Shown: piece by piece, positions 10,004 through 20,159 of the stretch
How the letters are laid out: each line of letters opens with the position of its first letter
How positions within the stretch are numbered: the stretch's first letter is position 1
DNA from: Chromera velia
Taxonomy: Eukaryota; Sar; Chromeraceae
Reading direction: 5' to 3'
Assembly: GCA_018398765.1 (NCBI GenBank)
Contig: JAHBMJ010004831.1
Location: forward strand, 1 to 41,283
DNA length: 41,283 nt
The notes under the pieces: generated by a model
What the model was told of the DNA's origin: nothing
The model's database searches: none
What the model saw: only the letters and a program-made list of their open reading frames with translations
Position numbers and translations under genes: made by a program

Positions 10004-11617
10004 TTAGACCTTACTGACCCTTTGCGCAGTGACGATCGTCGTGAAAGGAAACTCTGCACTCGGAGACGCGCGTTGGAGCTTTGCCCACACAATCTCTCTC
10101 CCGGCGGAGACGAGGGCAGCCAGACCGGACAGGTGGCAGATCATCGGAGTGGTAAGCAGAACGTGCTTTGCTCCAGGGTGGTCGGTGAGATTTCCCTCGA
10201 GACGGACAACCGCCTCCTCTCCTGAGTAGAGAGGAACTCTCACCTCGATAAGAGCCCTCTCGTGACAGACCACACCCCCCCCCTCTCGCACTCCAAATGC
10301 TTCTGAGTATACTGACTTGTGCTGCCAGCGGTAGACAATGAATGGAGCAACAAGAAAAAGGGGAAAGAAAGAAAACGAACATTTGATGTCCATGTATATA
10401 CCGAAGCCGTTTTCCGTCAGCACTCTGCAGGACTCGGTGACCATATGCGCCATATGCAGTCGCTTGTAGGAGGTGTCAAACCCATCCTTGTTTCTCTCAC
10501 TCATCTTGATATAGTGAAAGAAACGAGCCATGAAGGCCTCTTTATCGAAGTTGGAACCCCCCATCTTACTGGAAGCGTCGCCCTCTGCCTCCTCGTCTTC
10601 ATCTTCATCATCTCCGTCTTCTGTACTGGCGTGTCTAATACGCTGCTGCTGCTGCTTCTTCTTCTTTGTTTGCCACTGGGCGCTGCCTTTGGTGCTACTG
10701 GGTTTCTCCTTCATCTTCATATAGGTCTCAGCCACAGCCTCCACAAAGCGGGCGGAGGAGAAGTTCTTTCCCTTCCCCCTCACCTGCATCTGACCACCAC
10801 TCCCAGAAGAAGAAGAGGAACTCGACTGCTTCTGTGAAGGGTGGTTATCCTGGCTAAACTTTCCTTTCCCCGCGCCCTTTCCCCTCCTCTGCCTCCAACC
10901 TCTATACTTCTGGGTGAAGTGTTCCAACTTGGCGACCATCTCTTTTTAGAGGTTGTGGAAGTCGGTACTCTCTGACAGCAAGCAAGCCGTCTCTGTAATA
11001 GCTGCTTCCAAACCTAGTTCCAAACCCTGGGGAAGGGAAGAAGGAATAGGAGAGGACGGGACGGTAAAAGTCTTCATAGCAGTCCCATTTAAGACTGAAA
11101 GAACACCAAACGAAACGGAAGGGATCCATGTGTTCCGATTGATCCTGTTAACTGAATCAAATCGGGAAAAGATCTCTCCAACGAATTGAATTTCGGTTTG
11201 GAACTTAAACGACGACTTCACCGGCACGGCCCCATTAGCTACTACGACTGTCTTCGTTCCCCAGGATGGAGCGAGCTTCTTGATATCCTTTGGAATGCAT
11301 TTGTAGAAACGAATGCCCAGAAGATGGTCTGAAAACTTCAATCCGACTTGGTCGGATGAAGCAACTTCATTCAGAGACGTGAAGGCATTGAGAGCCTCAC
11401 AAAGAGAAAGCCCGAACTTCGAAACGCAAAGGAAGAAGAACCAAATCGCATCGGCCAGGAGTTTGAACTCCCGGTCTTTGTCAATCTTCTTATCGACAGA
11501 CTCAATCGTCTCCACGAATGTGTCGAGGGCCCACTTGCTCAGGGCGGCCAAATGCACCGCATCGGTACTGGTTTTCTCGGGGGCTTTCTTGGAGACATCT
11601 GCCAAGATTTTCTCCAC
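10004..11617 (-). pseudogene. Element 1 gag and protease region
   Basis: Two open stretches (11617-10946 and 10939-10004) are in the same frame and separated by one TAA. The first is a mixed helical polypeptide typical of gag; the second starts basic (GWRQRRGKGAGKGK) and has Q/S-rich and acidic linkers. Its end carries KHVLLTTPMICHLSGLAAL, which matches the conserved copia segment after the protease (usually VLyvP..NLlS). No CCHC zinc knuckle is visible. A pyrimidine-rich minus-strand stretch ending TGGCAG (10322) interrupts the coding character, see findings. Gag would form the virus-like particle. Confidence 0.75.
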
Positions 11618-11869
11618 AGAGAACAGAGAAAAGGATCAACGTCTAAACAAAGAATGAAAAGAGAAGGACCGACATTGGTCAGGCCCGACATAGAGGCAAT
11701 GCTGTTTATCCATACCCTCAGAACCTTCGTATAAGACTGGACCTGTTTGTAGTCAGAGCGAGAGAGTGGGCGTTCGGTCGACCAGACGACCTTGCTTTCC
11801 TTCTATGTAAACATTGAAAGGAAGGCCTGGGAAGGAAAGGACAGAGAGGGTAGAGCACTGTTACACTGC

Positions 11870-12136
11870 AGAATAATTAGTCATGTTCAGTGGTTACGTC
11901 TTGAAGAAGTCTGTTAATCCAGAGTCGCTATCTGGATAGAATAAAAAGTAATCCACAAGATTTAGAAAAGCAAATTGCATTCAACATGGAATTTAATCGA
12001 CTCTATGAGGTGCGCACACAGTGCAACACAATTGGTTTGACAAAATTTGGATTTCCACGGTTCACCTTGTGGCGGTGGTGCACACAGCGGCGGCTCACGC
12101 GGCTCTTTCTGAATGATATACTGATACTTCTTAACT
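11870..12136 (-). repeat. 5' LTR of element 1
   Basis: 267 bp, paired with 5968-6239. Compared with that copy it has lost eight CpG sites to TpG or CpA, while no CpG was lost the other way. Confidence 0.93.
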
Positions 12137-12141
12137 AAAAC

Positions 12142-13180
12142 CTAATCTAGTAACCTATCATAATACCAAATTTATAAGTATCCTAGATAAGCATCACAAT
12201 ATCTCCTATTAAACCTAATTTAATGTAAGTTTTATTCTATATGTCGCAATAAAACACCCCCTCATTTTTTTTTATTTCAATTAAGTACAATTAAGTGCCT
12301 AAACGAAGATACACCGTCCACATTAGAGTAACTATGAGAGTCTCTTGCTAAGTCTCTTAACTCACTGCTAGACTCATTGAGATTTATTGTTATTCCTGTT
12401 ACTGTTTTTCTATGGTTTTACACCTTTAGCGTGCTGAAACCACCTCTAAGGTTTGTTCTCCATTTCACCTTACACAATTTGTGACTGCCAGAACAACTGG
12501 AGAGAACTTTGCCCACGTGCAAACTCTGCTGTTGCTCTTCTCTTCCAAGAATGTTTAGAAGTGAACAAGAGAAAAGAATATATCACTGAAGAGAAACGAA
12601 TGGCGCCCTGCATGTACAGTGATCCCCCAACTCCTACCCTCCTTCCCTTGTTAAATTACCGTCAATCTATCACCTCTAGTATTATAACCATCTGGCCCTC
12701 CTTGCCAAGACCCCAATCGCCATTCACCAAGCCTCTTCAGTGAGCTACTTACCATTCTGCCTTTGTGATGCTAGGGGAAAGCAGAGGAAGAGTAAGAATC
12801 AACGATATCAAGAATGCTACCAATTGATAAAATCATTTAGTTCCATTTCTATTTCATCTTGGATGACCTTTGTGAGCCGTTATGTGAAGTTTCACCCCCA
12901 CTCAAATCCCACCGCCCGTTTCCATTTCTCCCCTACAAACTCCGCCTAATGCATGGGAAAAGTCAAAGAAAATAATCTATCTACCAGCGAAAACAAAATA
13001 AAAATAAGGGTGCCCCGTATGTACTATGAATGCTATGCAAGCCCTCCCCCCCTATCCCTACTTCAGTCCCTCGAATGATCAGGTGCCCCCGTCTCAACAT
13101 CATTCAACCCCAAACCTTCTTGCCAAGCCTTGCAGTTCGATCACTCTTCACTCAAATCTTCTTACTTCTCTTTCTGCCTC
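12142..13180. other. AT-rich flank of element 1, no gene recognised
   Basis: The sequence is AT-rich to about 12480 and continues the island at 5875-5967 that element 1 split. From 12480 it becomes more balanced and pyrimidine-rich. Short plus-strand frames (12453-12743, 12740-12949) match nothing I know. Confidence 0.6.
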
Positions 13181-13190
13181 TCTACTGGAA

Positions 13191-13312
13191 GCAGGAAGAG
13201 GAAGAAGAGGAAGAGGAAAAAGAGGAGGAAGAAGAGGAAGAGGAGGAAGAAGAGGAAAAAGAAGAGGAGGAAGAAGAGGAAGAGGAGGAAGAAGACGAAG
13301 AGGAGGAAAGAG
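13191..13312. repeat. GAA/GAG purine tract
   Basis: Trinucleotide-like runs of GAA and GAG. They encode poly-Glu on the plus strand and poly-Ser on the minus strand; the minus frame joins the decayed ORF, so the poly-Ser may have been real protein sequence. Confidence 0.9.
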
Positions 13313-15259
13313 CAGATGATGGGGAGTGCTCTATCTCAACGTCCTTATCCTCATCTCCATACTGTGCTAACATAGACTCCAAGGAGATAAAAGGGGCACG
13401 CTTATTGTATTTATCAGGAGGCAGACCTCCCAACTCTGCATATGGTTATATAAACCCGTCAAGCATTTCTTGTGGGGCATCAAAACAGTGCCTGTACTTG
13501 ACTTTCGAGAACAAAAAGTCAGACATCGGCCCGTCAATATAATTTGAATACTTTGCGTTCCTTTTAATCTTTCTCAACTCCTCATTCACTTTCCTCTTTC
13601 TCTCTTCATGCGCTCGCTTTTCCTCCTTAGTCTCCAAGTAGGCTCGGGAGTGCGGCTTTTTCGGAAGAGGGGGGGGACGCACTTGCCCCCGGGCTCCTCG
13701 GGCATAAGCTAGAAGTTCACATTGAACAATTTCATGTCTCTCTCCACAACACCTCCCATTGAGACCACCCATAAATGTCAACTATTTCCCCTACCTTACT
13801 TTCCTCCCCCCGCCTATGATCCACTCCGTTATCCTCATCCGTCTCCTGTGCGATCTCGAAGCATTTGAGGAAGTATGCTTGGGCTTTCTCCGAGTGAAGA
13901 TTGCCAGACGCGATGATGCGGTTTCCCTCTTCCTCAAATTCTCTATCCATCCTCTTGAATCCCCTCCGCTTTCTTTTCTGCTCTATGTCCTTCAACAACC
14001 CCTCGACTTCCTCCATGCACGCCTGTTTCCCCTCCTCTGTCTCCAGGTCATAGGGGCAGGTCTCCGGCTTTAAATCGTCTGCAGTGATGGGACGGTGGTC
14101 GTTGAATGTCTGTCTGAACCACTCGAGGTTCTCGTGGAGGTCAAAGGGGGGTACGGTCGGGTCTGCCTCATTTGAGGGGGACAAAGGGAGTAGGGGGACA
14201 CTGGTAGAAGCCTCTGGAGCAGAAGCAGGGCCTCCATCTACAGAGGGGTAATGTTGGAAGTCTTAGAGGGAACCCGGACTCAGAGGGGGGGACTTGTCGT
14301 CAGTCACCATGTGTCGTCGACTGAGAAAAGATCTGATTATTCCCTCAGGTCCCTGGTTACCTTTCTTGGGTGGGAGAAGAGATTCGGTAGTCTGTTAAAC
14401 TGTAGGAAGTTGCTGGGATGAGAGAAGAGAGGTTAGCTGAGGCGCTTGCGGAGGAGATGGGAGGGATGCTGCTCTAAAACCAAACAGGTGCTTGACTGGT
14501 CGTACAACTGCAAGAGATCGCATGCCATTAGATTCTGAAGCACTCTCACCGGTTGGAGAAGGAAGCAGTGCGTCTTTGGGTATGTGTACTGGAGAAAAGG
14601 GGGCGGGACTTTGTGCAGCTCTGCTCAGACTGAGGCTTGAGTAGGCGGTGGGGGGTGCGATGAACTTAGTAGAGTAACGGTTATCAAAGGGAAGACAGAA
14701 AGAGGGACTGGCTGTAGCAAGAAGATAAGCGGCCTGGAAAGGCTGCTCTTCCTTTCTCTCTTCATCTCCGTCCTCTTTCTTTTCTTCCTCTGTCTTAGGT
14801 TTCTTTAATCTCCTCATCCCCGTCAAACACCAGAGCTGACACACCAGGAGAAGAGGGAGAAAGCTCTATATGCTACTACTGTAGGAATCTCTTTCGGCTG
14901 CCATCTGCAACACCCAGAGGCAGTTCTGAGGTAGGCAGACGGGAAGAGGAAGCGGTGGAGGTGGAGGGAACATCTGTGGAGGGAAGCTTTTTTAGTGCAC
15001 TTCTTCGTTTGCCCTTCGGTTTTGCCTTTCTCTTTAGCTTTGCAGCAGCAGGGGCACGAACTCTCTCAGACTGGCCTTCTACAAAGGGAGGAGGAAATGG
15101 ATGGGGCTTTGGAGCCAGAAGAGGTGCAAGTGCGGCGGGCCTTGGGGATTTCTTGGGGGTTGCTCCCACTCGATCCTCCCGCCTCCTCTTCACTCCCGGG
15201 ACCGTCGTTTTCTTCTCCTGAGTCAGTCTGAGAGCCTAGCTTGCACGTACGCAACATAA

Positions 15260-15293
15260 AAGGTCGCGGCAGTGAGAAGGTCGCGGCAGTGAG
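15260..15293. repeat. Perfect 17-bp tandem duplication
   Basis: AAGGTCGCGGCAGTGAG occurs twice, head to tail, at 15260-15276 and 15277-15293. Confidence 0.95.
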
Positions 15294-15299
15294 CACAAA

Positions 15300-17953
15300 A
15301 GCAGTATCTCTAGCCTCTCTGCCCCCCTTTCTAACTTATTACTGTATCTTATCTCTTTCTAACATATCTTTTTTCCTTCTATGCTATCTCATTATCCACA
15401 GTCGTTGATCGATCCGTTGGGAGTGTGACCTGTCTCCTTCCTATCTTCCCTCACCTTCTCACTCCAATATCCCTTATCCGAAGCGCTTCTACACTAAATT
15501 TCTCACTTGAACCTTACTGAGATATCCCAGGAGATATCTTTTATCCTTTTACACTATTATTCATTTCTGGCTGCTGCTTTCTATAGCTCCATTTACGTCA
15601 GCCTTCACTCTATCTTATTTTTCTATCACAAACTATTTGTGTGCTTCCTGAATTACACTATCTGATAACACCCCTCTCCAGACCCCTCTGCTCCCTTATC
15701 AATAGTCTACACTGCCGGTTTCTGCTTTCTCGGATTCAAACAGTACTTCATGTCCTCTGTTTGGCGAGTCAACCTGATCGACCAGTGAATGAACACTAGC
15801 AAAGAAGGAGGTCACGCTGGAGAACCCGCAATGGACGTACTCTACCACTGGTTACCCAGCAGTTTTCCAGCCCATTCTGGCAAACCAACAAAGCCGATGC
15901 AAAGAGCCATAAATCAGTGGCAGTAATGACAGGAACTCTTTGGACCTGGTCTTTTTTCAAAGCAATGATGAAACCGTTAGTTGTGTTGCAGCCGTGCACC
16001 CAAACAGGTTCCCACGTTATACGTGAGAGCTGACCTCTCAAGTTCATTGCCGGTTTGGTGCGCACGCTAAGTCTTTGCCTTGATAACCTCCTGGCCCTTT
16101 CTATCATGACCCTGTATAACAAGCATGAAAGACAGATTGACTATCCAACAATACAGCTGTGCGTGAAGTACCGGAGAATAATCGTGGCTTAAGTTGTCCT
16201 TGAGCCTTGAGGAAAAGACTTCTCAAAGCAGCAAGAAGATACGCCTGGAGGAAATCTTCCGGCCCACACCTATCTATCTAAACATGTGAGCGGAGACTCT
16301 GCGCTCCCTACATCAACATTCAATATGTTTTCCTCGATTTCTTAGTTAAAGGCTACATAGAGGAATGCGGGGGCCTAGAGAAAGGGTAGAGAAGGAGACA
16401 TACTCAGACTGTCAGACTGACAAACGTGAAGATCAAATTTGGTGAAGAGGGAAGAAGACATCTTCTGATGCTCCTCGAAGACACCCCAGCTTAGTCCAAT
16501 CCACTGTCAAGTCTGAAGTTAAGTACCAGGCCGTCTTGGTTCTTAAACAGGACGCGGTGGCGGGGAAAGTCAGATCGACAGAAAAGTGTACACAAAACCT
16601 CGGGGTACTTCGTTCCACAAGAACATTCAACAGCGTTCCAAGACGTATAAGAATCGTCAAATCATGCTCTTAAAAGCAGAGAGTCAATGCACTTACTTCA
16701 ATTTGCATTTCTCTGTCCTCCATAATACGTACGCTCCTTCGAGTTTGGCTTTGGTCATATGCAAACCTGGACAACGCCTCCCTCCTCAACAGTGTTCGCC
16801 TCCCTCCACAGAGTCTTACTTATCACTGATAACGAACGAGGATCAAAACACAGCTGAGAGATGACTCAAGTGAAAACTGTGTCCAACCTATTCCTGGATG
16901 GCAATGACTGCTGAGTCTGCCACAGATCAAGCACATTCGCGATTCAACAGATTGCAAGACACGGAACATCACACTAATCATCCATGCAACATCACAGAAC
17001 GTTCGCTAGCTAAACAATCTTAAATTGCTGCAATTTAAACTAAATCCCCTGAGCATTAATTTGTTTTACTTTTTAAAATCACTAGGTTTTTCTATATATT
17101 TGTTCTCTAATTAATGCCACTCACAACCCTGCATACATCTCTTGGTAGGGGCAGAGCGTGAGAAGAGACATGACGGTGGCGCAGCCGCCGTTTCCCTCCC
17201 TGCTCAGCAAAAAAGCGGCTTCTACACGAGGGGCGGCACCAAAAAAGTAGCTGTTTTAGCCTGAAAATATACGGAAACGACCGGACAAATAGTTAGGATC
17301 ACGAATCTGGTCTTATTTTTCATGAAGCTTACCTGCCTGACATCATGATCAAACAATCGAAAAGAGACAGATCTGTATTCACATGAGACTGTACAGAAGT
17401 TGCGTGACTGTGTGCATGCATGCGGTGCAATGCCGAGATGCATAAGGCTGGTACCCGTAGCCCCTGGCACCGAATGGCACCTGATCTGAAACTCAGGCTG
17501 AAAGACATGCCAAAGCCAAAAAAAAGTGGAACAAATTAAAGCTCAGGGGATCCGGTCCGATCGCGCGCATTTCGCGCGCGAAATCCCCCCTCGCGATCGA
17601 GTCTGAGGCGCGCAACGGTGGCCCGGCCACGTATACGCGCGCGCTTCTGAATGACTTCGATCGAACTCGATCAGTTCATCCTGAGTCGTGAAGCTGCGAT
17701 GTTGATCGAACATGATCGAATTAAACTCTGTCTGTGTGACTCAATGACAAGTGCATGATGTGCCAGAAGACAGAAAAGCATCTTTTTTGAGTCTTTATTT
17801 GTTTGTCCAAAGAGGAAGATTCGCAGGAAAGAACTCGAAAACGGGCGCAAACAACACACACGAAGACATACATACAAGGACCAACTTTGGTCGGTCCATC
17901 TGACAGCCGACATTTTCAATTAACAGAATCCTCTTCAATTCCGCAACTCAAGC
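15300..17953. other. No recognisable gene; CG-rich palindrome near 17569
   Basis: 15300-15780 is pyrimidine-rich on the plus strand. Two minus frames (16122-15796 and 16660-16433) have ordinary composition, but I can assign neither. 16980-17110 is AT-rich. A perfect 16-bp palindrome ATTTCGCGCGCGAAAT lies at 17569-17584 in a CpG-dense patch (17555-17645). The end must hold the promoter and leader of the AT-hook gene; I see no clear TATA element. Confidence 0.5.
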
Positions 17954-20080
17954 ATGAAATCCTCAACAGCCAAAGCTGAGGAGAAGGACAAGCGGCAGCC
18001 AATCTCTTTTTTGTTTCCTCAATCACTTCCCTCTGCAACACCTCATGCAACAGCACAACCAAAAGAAGAAACTCAGAAGGGAAAGATCGAGGACGGGATC
18101 GGAAAGTCACCGGAACCTCTTCATCTTCCAAAGGGGATCTTCACTTCGTCAACTGCTACAGGCAAACCACTATCGACTACCGCGGGAGCACGCGCCTTTG
18201 CGTCTGCTTTCACGGGTGTCCGTCCGCAATCCCCGAAAGACTTTTCGACAAAGACACAAACCCAAACAACCGCCAAAAACAGTTCACAATCCGGACAACA
18301 AACTCTCGCCATGTTGAATGCAGAGAACAACCTTCTGGTCTCTCTCTGTGCCTCCCTATTTTCTCCAGACGTGTTAGAGAACATGCTCAAGGGAGGCTAC
18401 GATGACTCCAGCACCGGGTCACTCCAACAGCAGCAGACGAACAACACACCTAGTGCACGACCCAACAACCCCCCAGGCCCAGCCCCGATCTTTTCTTCTT
18501 CGAGACCCTCCAGGGGAGAACTGCAGAAGAAGCGAGAGACACCATCTACTTCCTTGAAACTTCCTGAGCCTTCCACAAGTTCCCACACCACCCCACTGGT
18601 CACAGCCCCTCTGGGAACACGTCCAGAATCCGCTCTGGCGGCACCGACCTTAGAACAAACCCCACCTATCTTTCCACCCCCTCTGCAATCCATTGCTGTT
18701 TCTGCAACACCTAAAAGCACCGAAAAACCGACTGGAGGGTCCCCTGACGATGCCTCAGGGCCCCCATCAAAGCCAACTGAGAATCCTGAAAGCATAGACA
18801 AACCGCAACACACACATGCAGACAAGACCAAGCACAGCGATAAGCCAAAGACAGCCCCACCCCTAACAGGTCTCATCAGAGTGGAGGATTACTTTAAAGG
18901 CCTGCAGTGCGCACAGCCGAACGCTCTCGGATTGGCATCATCCCGGACCGGGTCTCTCTCAGGAAAGTTCACCCCTTCCCTCAGTACCCTAGTAGGGGGG
19001 CCTCTTCCTCTCTTTCGCGTCGAAAAAACCAAAAGAGGCCGCCCCATCGGATCCAAAAAAGTCCACTCAGACAAAGACAAACGACTGGGTAGCAGTGTCA
19101 ACAAAAGCAAAGGTGCGTCCAACCGAACGAAGACGTCCCCCCTCAACCCCCAAGGACCCCTGCCGAAGAAACGCCCCGTGGGAAGACCTCGAAAGACTCC
19201 CTGTCCACCCACAGACCGCCCAATTCGGCCGGCCACTGACGCACGCCTTTCTTCTCCCACCCCCTCTTCTCCCCCCCCTCAGGTGCCGTCTCTTCCCCAT
19301 CTGCCCGAGGGGGCCACCAACAGCTTCGAAGAGGACCCCGGCACACACCTCAAACGAGAGACTTCCAAGGGCCCAGGCACAGGTATGGAATTTCCTTCTG
19401 GTGGGGGCCCCTTCAATCAGGTCAAGGGAGGCAGACGACGCCACAGCGAAGCCGGGGTCCTCAAGAGATCTGCCAAAAAGTCCGGGGGCAACATGAGGAC
19501 AATTAAGTCAAACAACAGCAACAACCAGTTTCCCAGCAGAACACCCGGACGTAGAAAGACTACCACAGAGCAACCTCTGCAATCCAGACAAATGCCCCCC
19601 CCAGATCCGGCTTTCCGCCTCCACCATCCACTCGCATGCCATCCTCGGCACATCGACATGTCCAAACAAACGCATAATCTACCCAACAAGACAGACGAAT
19701 TTTCCGCACAGCAGCCACCCCAATCCCAACAACCCCAACAGCAGCCGCCTGCCGAGCACGGACTGCTGCCGGGGAAGTTGGGGGCCTGGGGGGCTCATCT
19801 TTGGGATTCCCTCCCTCCGGCCCCCTCCGCCAACTTTGAAGACCCCGGCATTGCCGGAAGGTTGACGTTCGGCAGGAGCAAACGCACAGGGGCCCGTCCT
19901 GCCTACCTCCTCCCCAGTGCCCCCTCCTTCTCCTTGGGAAGAAACCAGAGTCCTTCCTCTGTTCCGTTGAGAGGGAGAGGGGAGGGGGGGGATGTGTGCA
20001 GGGCAATGTTGAACGGGGATGCGGAGAAACTCCCCCCTGGGACGCCATTGCAAATCTGCAGGTGGGGAGAATTTCTTTTC

Positions 20081-20159
<79 letters not shown>

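Larger units (their letters stand above)
5968..12136 (-). mobile_element. Ty1/copia LTR retrotransposon, element 1 (decayed, full length)
   Basis: Two direct LTRs (5968-6239 and 11870-12136) bound the element, and AAAAC flanks it at 5963-5967 and 12137-12141 as a 5-bp target duplication. Read on the minus strand the order is 5' LTR, gag, protease region, integrase, reverse transcriptase, RNase H, polypurine tract (complement of 6240-6249), 3' LTR. Integrase before reverse transcriptase is diagnostic of Ty1/copia. Just inside the 5' LTR the minus strand reads GCAGTGTAACAGTGCTCTACC; its complement contains GGTAGAGCAC, which resembles a tRNA D-arm, so priming from an internal tRNA fragment is possible but unproven. 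The element cannot encode intact proteins: stops and several frameshifts interrupt it. Confidence 0.93.
13182..15296 (-). pseudogene. Unidentified decayed reading frame
   Basis: Several minus-strand stretches line up: 15296/15193-14876 (basic, KRKAKPKGKRR), 14844-14395 (Pro/Ser/Ala-rich), 14184-13732 (charged; LHENLEWFRQTFNDHRP), 13781-13446 (KEEKRAHEERKRKVNEELRK coiled-coil-like) and 13433-13182 (ends in poly-Ser). From 14844 to 13732 the frame is continuous apart from TAA at 14395 and another TAA near 14260; 13781 to 13182 is again one frame with a single TAA at 13446. Frameshifts lie near 14780 and 13740. I recognise no domain. It could be an ORF1/gag-like part of a mobile element or a dead host gene. 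The stop pattern (TAA/TAG, frame kept) resembles that of the retroelements here. Confidence 0.5.

Noticed and set aside
13026-13542. Plus-strand frames with poly-Glu or poly-Arg/Gly
   Set aside because: Artefacts of the GAA/GAG tract; the neighbouring coding signal is on the minus strand.
15796-16660. Two minus frames of ordinary composition
   Set aside because: No family, no splice logic and no link to neighbours; noted in the regional entry but not called as genes.
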